Below, piece after piece: positions 38,101-46,112 of a stretch of 47,104 nt of DNA (position 1 is the first letter of the stretch; the number at the start of each line of letters is the position of its first letter). Under the pieces are notes generated by a model. It ran no database searches, was not told the DNA's origin, and saw nothing but the letters and a program-made list of their open reading frames with translations. Origin of the DNA: Bacteroidales bacterium (GTDB lineage Bacteria > Bacteroidota > Bacteroidia > Bacteroidales > VadinHA17); NCBI GenBank assembly GCA_030596125.1, contig JAUVKT010000011.1:1-47104 (forward strand), given 5' to 3'. The position numbers and the translations under genes were made by a program.

Positions 38101-39698
38101 CTCAGGAAGCTTATTACATCATAGTCTTGTTTTTTTGCAAATGAGTTAATATAGTCATGCAGTTTTTGTTTAATAGTTACTTCATCGTTTGCCCTGTCAA
38201 AGTACAGAAAACCCTTGTTAGCCAGGTCAATGCATAATCCGGTAGCATACTCTCCGGATTGGCGTATCCATTTGGCAAACTCATCAATAGGAAAAGTTTC
38301 AGAATACCACCATTCGGAAAACTGTTTCAGTCTGTATAGTGGATGATATTCATCGAGGCCCATAAGACGGTGAAATTCATTTGCGTTATAGAAAGAGACT
38401 GATTCAAAATAGGCCTGTCCCATGGAGGCTCCTCTTGCACGGGATAATGTGATTTTTGACTCTTTTAGCTTCCATGAAAGGTATTCAAAGTACATATCCA
38501 TTTTATGGTACGAACTATAATAGGGACTGTGGGAAGTAGGGGATCTTGACCTGTATGTATTTAGTTCACCATTTTGAACGTTATAGGAAAATGCAATGTC
38601 GGAGTGGTATATTGAGTCTTCATCAAGATAGAGTGTAAAGGCCGTGCTCTGACTTTTTATACTCTCACTATCGAACAAAAAGCTAATAGATCTTGCATTA
38701 ATATATAGTGTGTCATTCCGGTACATGGTGATCCTGGATGGGTTATAATTATCACCTGTGCCCCGAACCTTGGCTCCCTCGAATGCGAGGCCTCCCTCAA
38801 AATCAACATTTTCATATATATCCTCTATAAGAAACTTCTTCCGGTACGTTTCAAACCTCGGATAGGTTGCTGCGGCCGGGTTATTAATTTTAATTGCTCT
38901 GTCACTTATTTTACCGGTAACTCCATGCGGAAAATAGATATAATGAGTAAAACGGGCAGAGTCAGCCTCAAAAAAGGAGTGCGATATATTTAGTTCATAA
39001 TTTGCAAGTTCTGCAAAAACGTCATCAGGGTTATAACCTGCTTTGACCCATGTTATTTTTCCACCTTTTCCATACAAAATGCGGGTTTCAGGAACATATA
39101 TTCCTGATGTGTTTTCGATCATTGTACTGTCATTTTGTGAATAGCAAATAAGGGTTGTTTGACCCAGTACAATTTTAAAAACCGAATCACATTCAAAAGT
39201 GTATCTGTTGTTGGTTGTTTTCCATATCGAACTGCCTGACTCATACAAAAGATTCTTTGTAATCAGTAAACCTGATGATGTAATAAAACTGTTGAGATCA
39301 CTTAGTCTTGTTAATTGTTTTGCCGATATTATATTTAGTCCTTTCAGCCATGTTATGAAATTATTATTGTCGACATCATATTTGATAAATGACATTATTG
39401 TATTCAGGTAATTTACAAAGTGGGGCGAAGGTCGCATTCTTTTGCTAGCAAGCTGGGACGAAATAATTATGATTTGTTGCTTACTCTCAGTGTTGAAGAT
39501 TGTGCTATCCCATACTGTAATAAAGTCATTCAATAATGTAATCTGTTCGCTATTCAGATTAGGACCCATGAATTTTCGGAACTCCTCAGGAAAAGTAGCC
39601 GGTTCCCCGGAGAAGAATTGCCGGGTTTGGGAATTTAAGCTTACGGTTAGTGTGCCAAATATCAGAATTAGTATAGGAATATGTAGTTTAAGTTTCAT
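35199..39698 (-). CDS. very large exported protein of unknown function with internal repeats
   Basis: 1499-aa ORF with signal peptide MKLKLHIPILILIFGTLTVSLNSQ; repeated beta-rich segments (e.g. GRFYNSITMSNAGLKGSGRLNYL and GTLLLSKTGLTGSGIINLTDSRIVANDFSF). Confidence 0.85.
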   Translation of the reverse strand: MKLKLHIPILILIFGTLTVSLNSQTRQFFSGEPATFPEEFRKFMGPNLNSEQITLLNDFITVWDSTIFNTESKQQIIIISSQLASKRMRPSPHFVNYLNTIMSFIKYDVDNNNFITWLKGLNIISAKQLTRLSDLNSFITSSGLLITKNLLYESGSSIWKTTNNRYTFECDSVFKIVLGQTTLICYSQNDSTMIENTSGIYVPETRILYGKGGKITWVKAGYNPDDVFAELANYELNISHSFFEADSARFTHYIYFPHGVTGKISDRAIKINNPAAATYPRFETYRKKFLIEDIYENVDFEGGLAFEGAKVRGTGDNYNPSRITMYRNDTLYINARSISFLFDSESIKSQSTAFTLYLDEDSIYHSDIAFSYNVQNGELNTYRSRSPTSHSPYYSSYHKMDMYFEYLSWKLKESKITLSRARGASMGQAYFESVSFYNANEFHRLMGLDEYHPLYRLKQFSEWWYSETFPIDEFAKWIRQSGEYATGLCIDLANKGFLYFDRANDEVTIKQKLHDYINSFAKKQDYDVISFLSETSSSIDNAVLDMHNYKIKINGVPRIFLSDSQRVAIFPYDKSITLEKNRSFEFNGVVQAGMITIFGNDFKFSYDTFKINLVNVDSIMLAVETDERDEYGGILSRSIEDLIQMTRAELLIDDPNNKSGLMSLEQYPIFSAISDSYVFYDKIKGLEGIYPADQFYFRLEPFVFENTDRLQESDLNLKGEFFAGNILPAMPQIATVQNDESLGFYYETPDDGLNIYEGKGRFYNSITMSNAGLKGSGRLNYLTAIATSDEFSMYPDSVIAMANQFSMTSSTLNPEVASENTLIKWYPGEEKWYADPDDNIDFDMFDNGTSLDGTLLLSKTGLTGSGIINLTDSRIVANDFSFEEKTIQADSANYNLKSISGDGYAFIAEDANTFIDFENQISKFTLNTDSSLVMFPEVNYICTMTDFEYNMDSKILSMSQRGRESTTLMPPDELLKQDLNNIEEPTFFSTHMRNDTISFTASYGRYILSEEKVIAENVNYIKIADALIQPDSGILKINKGARMDPLNESIIAINNRHIIHSAKVDIIRSTRYTATGIYDWIDENNEIQPIRFNEILVDSLKSKGTGHVRQIDKFMLSPDFSFLGDVHFHADNDNLNFLGSSGIVQSCENIGSAPIRFNSDIDPLNIMIPVDEKARDINGNLITAGTYIAVDSTHLYSAFLSHGKSWADVPLVPASGWLIYDKGAGKYKIASKEKLANTSLGGNLVTFDRNFCDLYSEGFVNTGVNFGLFKLKSAGNVSHITDSGLVEINLIMAFNFHFSEPGLSIMADEIRFIPTLEAVDISTEGYNKRMEDLMGRQAAGLLREELNLYGVARSFPKDFKPELVLNDVTLVWNDEYRSYRSIGKIGIGFIGKQSINVKVDGYIEMQKRRSGDMLDIYLKADDSTWYWFSYTRGVMMTLSGNNNYNSIIREEKQNDRKHPDNTIRQPYSYMIGVQDRLERFLRRMTEISSDIGEEDPFEF

Positions 39699-39822
39699 CG
39701 TTATACGATTTTTTCTTATAGAAAGCCCTGTCTTCTTTTTTCCCTTTATTTGGTCCGTTTGATAACTGAATATTGATTAATGCCGAATGAGGTCAGAATA
39801 AATCTGTAAATATTATCCCTGA

Positions 39823-40581
39823 TTAAAAGGATCCTATGATTTTGCAAAAGTCATCACTCTTAAGTGAAGCGCCCCCGATAAGTCCCCCGTCAACATCAGG
39901 CAGTGAGAACAATTCATCGGCATTACCGGCATTACAACTACCTCCATACAGAATGGTGGTATCTTCAGCAATGGTGTTACCATATTTTTCTTCAACAAGA
40001 CCTCTTATAAAGTGATGCATCTCCTGTGCCTGCTGTGAAGTTGCTGTTACACCTGTTCCAATAGCCCAAACAGGCTCATAGGCTATAACAACATTTAAAA
40101 ATTGTTGATCGGTTATGTTAAAGAGTCCTGTCTCAAGTTGCCTTCTGACAATCTGGAAATGGTTTTGATTCTCTCTCTCCTTAAGCACTTCTCCGCAACA
40201 AAATATCACTTTCAGTTCGTTTTTAAGAGCAGTGATGGTTTTATTGTAAAGCAGATCATCATCTTCCATAAAGTATGACCTTCTTTCACTATGACCTAAG
40301 ATAACATATGTAGCCCCTGCAGATTTTATCATTGAGGCAGAGATCTCTCCTGTATAAGCACCTGACTCCTTTTCAGAACAGTTTTGTGCACCGGTTTTGA
40401 TTATATTGTTATCTACAATATCCGTTACGGCAGCTAAATGGATTGACGGAGTACAAAGAACCGGTTCAACCTGTCCGGGATTATGTTTTTTTAGGTAATT
40501 ATTAATAGATTCTCCAAGTTCTGTTCCCTCCTGCAATGTTTTATTCATTTTCCAGTTACCGGCTACAATTTTTTTTCTCAT
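39823..40581 (-). CDS. tpiA: triose-phosphate isomerase
   Basis: RKKIVAGNWKMNKTLQEG, GAQNCSEKESGAYTGEIS, YVILGHSERR, VIAYEPVWAIGTG, ILYGGSCNAGNADEL, VDGGLIGGASLK. Confidence 0.98.
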   Translation of the reverse strand: MRKKIVAGNWKMNKTLQEGTELGESINNYLKKHNPGQVEPVLCTPSIHLAAVTDIVDNNIIKTGAQNCSEKESGAYTGEISASMIKSAGATYVILGHSERRSYFMEDDDLLYNKTITALKNELKVIFCCGEVLKERENQNHFQIVRRQLETGLFNITDQQFLNVVIAYEPVWAIGTGVTATSQQAQEMHHFIRGLVEEKYGNTIAEDTTILYGGSCNAGNADELFSLPDVDGGLIGGASLKSDDFCKIIGSF

Positions 40582-40605
40582 GATTATAGATTTTTTTTAA
40601 TAATG

Positions 40606-41847
40606 TCACCCCTTCGGGGTTAGGATTTTCAAAAATAATTTCTTTTTAAGAAGGATATTCACAGTAAGGGAGATTAATATAATAACTAACAACACAAGTG
40701 CTAACTTACCACCTTCCCTTATCCTCTTTTTATCAATTTCGTTTTCAATATCATTTATTAAATCTTCATTACCAGGCAATGTGCGGGCAGCCCACTTCTT
40801 TACTATAACGCCCTCTTTAAGTAATAAATATCCCGGATTAGCTCTCACAATGGTTTTAAGTGTTGTTTCATCAGCTGAAAGAAAAGTAAGTCCGTTTTCA
40901 TAATTAATAATATCATCCGGGGATGATGATGTAACTACATAGAAATTTATACCTGCTGCAAGACATTCAAAACCGATCTCAAAACCCTGTTCAAGATTGT
41001 TTAAACTGGCATCTGATAGTTTTGTGCTTATCATCAATATGGTTATGCCCGGTTCATTAAGTATTAAGGCTGTTAAATCCATTCCATACGGATCAACCAG
41101 ACTGAAATCATAGATAGGAGGTTTATAGCCCCTGGAAATAAGTGTTGACTTTTGGTCTGTAAAAACCCATGATGTGTCGTCGGATGGGTAATTTTCAATA
41201 GTGAACTCTTTCTTTTTACCATCTTTCATATATATCAGGGAAATCTCATACTCATCTACCGGTGCATTATCAGGGATTATCATATCTTCCATAATGTTGG
41301 TCCCAGTTTTATAGGGACGAAAATCTACAACAGGAAGATACTTGAAATTGTAAAATACAAAAAGGATAAAAACTATTCCTGTTAATAAAAGAGTGAACCA
41401 TTCTGTTTTGAGAGAAGCGATGATCCTGTATTTCTTTCGTTCCAGGAAGACTATCAGAACAAAAAATGAGATAAAGATATTTTTAAAGAATGTCTGCCAG
41501 TTAGTGAGATGTATCGCATCACCAAAACATCCGCAATCTTCAACAGGATTTGCAATTGACAGATATAGAGTCAGCGGTGTAAAACCGGCCATAAAAATAA
41601 GAAGGCCCCATGATGCTTCCCTGATCCTTATACCGGTCAGTATGGCAAACCCGATCAGAAATTCTGTGCCACACAAGACAATTCCCAGGAAAAATGATAA
41701 TTCATCTATCGAGTTAAATCCAAATGCTGTGAAATAGTCATTGAATTTGTACATCGATCCAAGAGGATCAATGCCTTTTGATATTCCGGAGAAGATAAAA
41801 ACAAGTCCGGCTATAATCCTGCTTATGGTTCTTAACTGTTTTATCAT
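40606..41847 (-). CDS. DoxX / BT_3928-like membrane protein
   Basis: RIIAGLVFIFSGISKGIDPLGSMYKFNDYFTAFG, multiple TM segments, VEDCGCFGDAIHLTNWQTFFKNI, thioredoxin-like C-terminal half; adjacent to tpiA. Confidence 0.85.
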   Translation of the reverse strand: MIKQLRTISRIIAGLVFIFSGISKGIDPLGSMYKFNDYFTAFGFNSIDELSFFLGIVLCGTEFLIGFAILTGIRIREASWGLLIFMAGFTPLTLYLSIANPVEDCGCFGDAIHLTNWQTFFKNIFISFFVLIVFLERKKYRIIASLKTEWFTLLLTGIVFILFVFYNFKYLPVVDFRPYKTGTNIMEDMIIPDNAPVDEYEISLIYMKDGKKKEFTIENYPSDDTSWVFTDQKSTLISRGYKPPIYDFSLVDPYGMDLTALILNEPGITILMISTKLSDASLNNLEQGFEIGFECLAAGINFYVVTSSSPDDIINYENGLTFLSADETTLKTIVRANPGYLLLKEGVIVKKWAARTLPGNEDLINDIENEIDKKRIREGGKLALVLLVIILISLTVNILLKKKLFLKILTPKG

Positions 41848-42530
41848 AAAATGCCTCTGGTGTTTAACAGATCGATAATAAGTTTGAATATCAACTCAGG
41901 GGGTAATATCTTTTCATTTTTGTCACTACAGTCAATAATTTCCAGGGTTGCATCCGATTCCGCCGTTTCAATGTATATCTCTCTTACAGCCCTCTGGAAG
42001 TTCATACTGCTTTCGTGAATATCATTATTTCCCTGCAGGTATGTCCTGTCACTTCCCTTTCTGCTTCCATCCAGTTTTTCTTTTGTAAATTTGAATGGTA
42101 CATCAAGGAATATATTCAGTGATGGTCTGGGAATGCCGAAATAGTCAAACTCCAGGTCTAATATCCAGTTTTTCAATTTTTTACGTAATCCCGGATCATC
42201 AACCTTGGCGCATTGGTAGGCAATATTAGAATAAACATATCTATCCAGTAAAACATAATAATTATCAGATATCCAGTCAGATATCGTTTTAGCTGCATCT
42301 TTTCTGTCTCCGGCATACAGCATTGCCACAAGGTAAGGGTTTACCTGGCTGAGATTACCAAATTCCCCTCGCAGGAAGCGGGAGATAAGCTCCCCAAAAA
42401 ATGGTTCTTCGGTTCTGGGAAAGTGCAGATATCTGTTCTTCGCACCGATATTATCAAAGTATGATTGTAGCAGTTTAATTTGTGTTGATTTGCCTGCTCC
42501 GTCAAGTCCTTCTATAACAATAAGATTCAT
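41844..42530 (-). CDS. tmk: thymidylate kinase
   Basis: MNLIVIEGLDGAGKSTQIKLLQSYF (P-loop), YVYSNIAYQCAKVDDP, LNIFLDVPF. 4-bp overlap with the following DoxX gene. Confidence 0.88.
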   Translation of the reverse strand: MNLIVIEGLDGAGKSTQIKLLQSYFDNIGAKNRYLHFPRTEEPFFGELISRFLRGEFGNLSQVNPYLVAMLYAGDRKDAAKTISDWISDNYYVLLDRYVYSNIAYQCAKVDDPGLRKKLKNWILDLEFDYFGIPRPSLNIFLDVPFKFTKEKLDGSRKGSDRTYLQGNNDIHESSMNFQRAVREIYIETAESDATLEIIDCSDKNEKILPPELIFKLIIDLLNTRGIL

Positions 42531-42562
42531 ACAACTAAATATCAGTAATTTTACAATAGATG

Positions 42563-42570
42563 CAAATATA
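42563..42570 (-). promoter_or_regulatory. Putative -7 element TATATTTG for the tmk-doxX-tpiA operon
   Basis: Plus-strand CAAATATA reads TATATTTG on the minus strand, 33 nt upstream of the tmk ATG; -33 box weak. Confidence 0.4.
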
Positions 42571-42624
42571 GTAAGATACGGTAAAAAATTGGCTAAGTTT
42601 GCTTAACCTGTTAATAATTATAGT

Positions 42625-43464
42625 GTGAAAACATTTCTGAACTTAAAGGGAAGCTTATTTGATCTTACAATTCCCAGGGTAATGGGCATTATGAATATTA
42701 CACCTGATTCTTTTTTCAAGGGAAGCAGAGCTATGGCTGACAGTAACATACTGTTGGCTGTATCTGCAATGGTTGAGGCGGGAGCCGATATGATAGATGT
42801 TGGTGGATACTCGTCAAGACCCGGAGCAAAAATGATTAGTGTAGCTGTAGAGAAGGAGAGGGTTAAAAGAGCACTTACAATAATCCGGGAGAGGTTCCCT
42901 GATCTTATTATTTCTCTCGATACGTTCAGGAGTGAAGTTGCACAGATGGGAATATCCGACTTTGGGATAGACATCATTAATGATATTTCGGCTTTCGGAT
43001 TTGATACCGGTATGTTCGATCTTGTTGCTGAAAAGAATATTCCATATATAATGATGCATATGCAGGGAACTCCTTCAGATATGCAGAATAACCCTGAGTA
43101 TAAAGATGTAGTAAATGACCTGTTGGTGTGGTTTGCCGAAAAATGCGAAAAACTGGTTTCAAAAGGGGTAAAGGATATTATTATTGATCCGGGATTTGGT
43201 TTTGGTAAGACAATTGACCACAATTTCAGGATACTTAATAATCTTGAACGGTTTCATGTATTAGGGTTCCCTGTTCTGGTGGGTCTTTCCCGTAAATCAA
43301 TGATCTGTAAAACTCTTGATATTACACCTGAAAATGCATTGCCGGGTACTATTGTAATGAATACGGTTGCTCTTATGAAGGGTGCATCAATTATAAGGGT
43401 ACATGATGTGACAGAGGCAAAACAAGCGATTAAGCTTCTCGGGAGGATGAAAGCGCAGACCTGA
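42625..43464 (+). CDS. folP: dihydropteroate synthase
   Basis: VMGIMNITPDSFFKGS, GADMIDVGGYSSRPGA, ISLDTFRSEVA, DIINDISAFGFD, MMHMQGTPSDMQ, IIDPGFGFGKTIDHNFRIL. Confidence 0.97.
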   Translation: MKTFLNLKGSLFDLTIPRVMGIMNITPDSFFKGSRAMADSNILLAVSAMVEAGADMIDVGGYSSRPGAKMISVAVEKERVKRALTIIRERFPDLIISLDTFRSEVAQMGISDFGIDIINDISAFGFDTGMFDLVAEKNIPYIMMHMQGTPSDMQNNPEYKDVVNDLLVWFAEKCEKLVSKGVKDIIIDPGFGFGKTIDHNFRILNNLERFHVLGFPVLVGLSRKSMICKTLDITPENALPGTIVMNTVALMKGASIIRVHDVTEAKQAIKLLGRMKAQT

Positions 43465-43520
43465 ATCCTGCGAGCAGATTCCTCGCTGCAAGGAGATTCA
43501 ATTGAACATTTTTTTATATT
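43463..43520 (+). terminator. Imperfect hairpin overlapping the folP stop with downstream T run; possible terminator or repeat element
   Basis: GAATCCT-GCGAG-cagattc-CTCGC-tgca-AGGAGATTC (43463-43499), then attgaacattttttta. Confidence 0.5.
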
Positions 43521-43548
43521 TTTGATCATATTTAAATAAATAACTCTG

Positions 43549-44322
43549 ATGTTTCCTATTACGATTCTTGATATTCTTGATATAGTGCTGGTGGCAATAA
43601 TATTATATCAACTGTATCGCCTTATAAGGGGTACCACTGCACTAAGTATTTTTTTGGGCATTTTTATGGTTTATCTGTTCTGGCTTATTGTCCGGGCACT
43701 GGAGATGGAGCTGGTCAGTTCAATTTTGGGACAGGTGATCGGAGTAGGAGTAATTGCTTTAATTATTGTTTTTCAGCAGGAGATACGGAGGTTTCTTCTT
43801 CTGATCGGTAGCAGATACCTTGGCAGAAGAGGTTTCTCTTTTGAGAAGCTTTTCTCAACCGGGAGCAAGGTTTCCGGTGAAAGATTATTAATCGTAGAGG
43901 AGATCGTGAGGGCAGTTGAAACTATGGCTGAAACAAAAACCGGGGCATTGATTGTAATTGCAAGGAGAGGCACCCTCGATCTCTATTCAGGAGGAGGAGA
44001 AAAACTTAATGCCACGATAAGTTCAGAATTGCTTCAAACGATCTTTTTTAATAACAGTCCTCTTCACGATGGTGCAGTTATTATAGAAGCAGGTAGAATT
44101 CTGGCTGCCCGCGTACCTCTGCCTGCAAATGACAATCCTAATCTTCCCCCAAGGTTTGGGATGCGCCATCGTGCTGCCATGGGGATTTCCGAGCAGACAG
44201 ATTCTTTTGTAATAGTTGTATCAGAGGAGAGAGGGAAAATATCGGTTGCTGATGGAGGGGAGATAACAGAAAACCTGAAGCCAAATGACCTTCGAATCCT
44301 GCTCTCTAAAGAGAACCTATAA
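43549..44322 (+). CDS. cdaA: diadenylate cyclase CdaA (TIGR00159 family membrane protein)
   Basis: N-terminal TM segments; GALIVIARRGTLDLYSGGGEKLNATIS, NNSPLHDGAVIIEAGRILAARVPLP, FGMRHRAAMGISEQTD (DGA and RHR motifs). Confidence 0.96.
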   Translation: MFPITILDILDIVLVAIILYQLYRLIRGTTALSIFLGIFMVYLFWLIVRALEMELVSSILGQVIGVGVIALIIVFQQEIRRFLLLIGSRYLGRRGFSFEKLFSTGSKVSGERLLIVEEIVRAVETMAETKTGALIVIARRGTLDLYSGGGEKLNATISSELLQTIFFNNSPLHDGAVIIEAGRILAARVPLPANDNPNLPPRFGMRHRAAMGISEQTDSFVIVVSEERGKISVADGGEITENLKPNDLRILLSKENL

Positions 44323-44431
44323 ATAAATATTTATACAGATATGGTAGGTAAATGGCAACCGGCCGGATTTGATTGCCGGAGGATTCTGCCGGAGTCAGGG
44401 TGATTGATCCTGCAGTTGCCGGAGAAATTTG

Positions 44432-45655
44432 TCAGAAGATTATGCTGGCGTTCTTAATCAGGGCAATACTGCCCGTAAAATTACCGGTAATAGCATTTAT
44501 ATCTTCAGGAATTACTTTTTTTACACCTATCCTGAGGCACTCTTTTTCTGTCAGGTCAGTTACCATAATAATATTGATCCTGTTTGTCTTCGATATCATC
44601 GAAAGTGCTGTTCCTCCGTTGCCGGAATAATTGATATTTAACTGGTCTATAATATCGCTGTCGGTTCCGGTGAAGATGTCAAGAAATGTACTGTTCCCGA
44701 TCCCATCCCTGCATTCAGCAAGCAAAAGCAATGTGCCATTGTCTTTTACAAAAGTGGCTGCATTGTGAACTGATTTGTGGGTCTGGATAAAATTTATGTC
44801 TTTGGGATACCCGCCTGCACTTGCAATAACCATATCAAACCGTTTTTCACTCTTATATCTGTAGAAGCTGTCGTATATCCGGCAAACCTCAGTAAATTCA
44901 TCGTAGCTTGAACTGACTATTAGTCTGCTGACATTCCCCGCAGGACTAAGAATGCCTGATATTATTACCTTTTTGGGAAGCATCTTATCTATTTCCTGAA
45001 GATCCTCTGCTACGGGATTACCTGTAAGTTGTCCTGACTGACATCCCGGGTCGAGTCTTTTTTTATCAAAATCGATGAATAGTTTATGGTTGCTATAGAT
45101 AGCCTGTCGTTCTCCGAGGCCAGGAAAGATCAACTTCCTTCCCCCGCCATAACCGGCAAAATAGTGATGAGATATTGCTCCAAAGAGAATCAGATGATCA
45201 TGATCAAAAATCTCTTTTCTGACAGTTGCGGGAATGCCTCTTGATGTGATCCCGTTAGTAACCATTGAGTTGAGATCATTACAATCATGGTGGACAAACC
45301 GATACTTATTAAAGGCTTCACCATACGCCATAAGACTTTCTTCATCCGATTGCCGGGGATGGGTGCCATATGCAATATAGAATGTGATATTATCTTTATC
45401 TATACCCTTATCCTCAATGAATCTTATCAGCCAGGGAAGGTGTTTTTCATAACCACACAGTCTTGTTTTATCTGAAACTACTATTCCGATATTGTCTCTG
45501 TTATTAAAGCTGGTAACACGATTAAGATCATCTCTGAAATGGCTCTCATTAATTTCAATATCAGGGCTTATGACCGATAGAAACTCGCTTCGGGGAGGTG
45601 TTTCTATCCTGATCTTATCAGAACCATACTTAAATAAAACGGATGAATTGGTCAT
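44432..45655 (-). CDS. lactate racemase domain-containing protein (LarA-like, DUF2088)
   Basis: VVSDKTRLCGYEKHLPWLI, ITFYIAYGTHPRQSDEE, HHYFAGYGGGRKLIFPGLGERQAIYSNHKLF, VIASAGGYPKDINFIQTHKSV. Confidence 0.87.
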   Translation of the reverse strand: MTNSSVLFKYGSDKIRIETPPRSEFLSVISPDIEINESHFRDDLNRVTSFNNRDNIGIVVSDKTRLCGYEKHLPWLIRFIEDKGIDKDNITFYIAYGTHPRQSDEESLMAYGEAFNKYRFVHHDCNDLNSMVTNGITSRGIPATVRKEIFDHDHLILFGAISHHYFAGYGGGRKLIFPGLGERQAIYSNHKLFIDFDKKRLDPGCQSGQLTGNPVAEDLQEIDKMLPKKVIISGILSPAGNVSRLIVSSSYDEFTEVCRIYDSFYRYKSEKRFDMVIASAGGYPKDINFIQTHKSVHNAATFVKDNGTLLLLAECRDGIGNSTFLDIFTGTDSDIIDQLNINYSGNGGTALSMISKTNRINIIMVTDLTEKECLRIGVKKVIPEDINAITGNFTGSIALIKNASIIF

Positions 45656-45667
45656 AAACAGGGATAG

Positions 45668-46081
45668 TTAATAATGCTTTAATTTCAGGTCCAGAATATT
45701 ATCTTTAATAACAAAACAGGGTAATTCACAATAATCAACCAATTCTTTTGCCCGGGGTGTTATAGAATTGATTGCGCGATATGTTTTACCAGATATTTCT
45801 ATAGTGGAGACGCCTGTATATTCAAGGTTTAAACTTACCTCGATGGATGCGGAGACCAATGATGTAAAAGAGGAAATTATTATACCATCCTCAACTCTTC
45901 CCTGGTAAATATCAACCTGATACTCGGAGTAGGGAGAACCCTCTTTATCTGTCAGAATGGTAAGGTCACAACTTGTTGGTTCAATTAACACACAATCATT
46001 ACAATCATAAATGACCATTTCCTCGCATGAAAAAAGGATGGAAAAAAGTAGCAGAAATAATATTCTTAGTGCTGTATGCAT
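45668..46081 (-). CDS. putative lipoprotein of unknown function
   Basis: N-terminal hydrophobic stretch followed by LFSCEE lipobox-like motif; no family recognised. Confidence 0.6.
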   Translation of the reverse strand: MHTALRILFLLLFSILFSCEEMVIYDCNDCVLIEPTSCDLTILTDKEGSPYSEYQVDIYQGRVEDGIIISSFTSLVSASIEVSLNLEYTGVSTIEISGKTYRAINSITPRAKELVDYCELPCFVIKDNILDLKLKHY

Positions 46082-46112
46082 CTGTTTATAATAAAATCAG
46101 TTAATAACATAT

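Noticed and set aside
40608-40620. ACCCC-TTC-GGGGT hairpin at the 3' end of the DoxX-like gene
   Set aside because: Short 5-bp stem inside the last codons, with no adjacent T tract on the transcribed strand; not enough to call a terminator.
42618-43223. 201-aa antisense ORF opposite folP
   Set aside because: Shadow ORF of folP; no supporting motif.
44373-44641. Plus-strand ORFs (85 and 70 aa) in the cdaA/larA-like junction
   Set aside because: Mostly antisense to the LarA-like C-terminus and partly in repetitive GCCGGA sequence; no family support.
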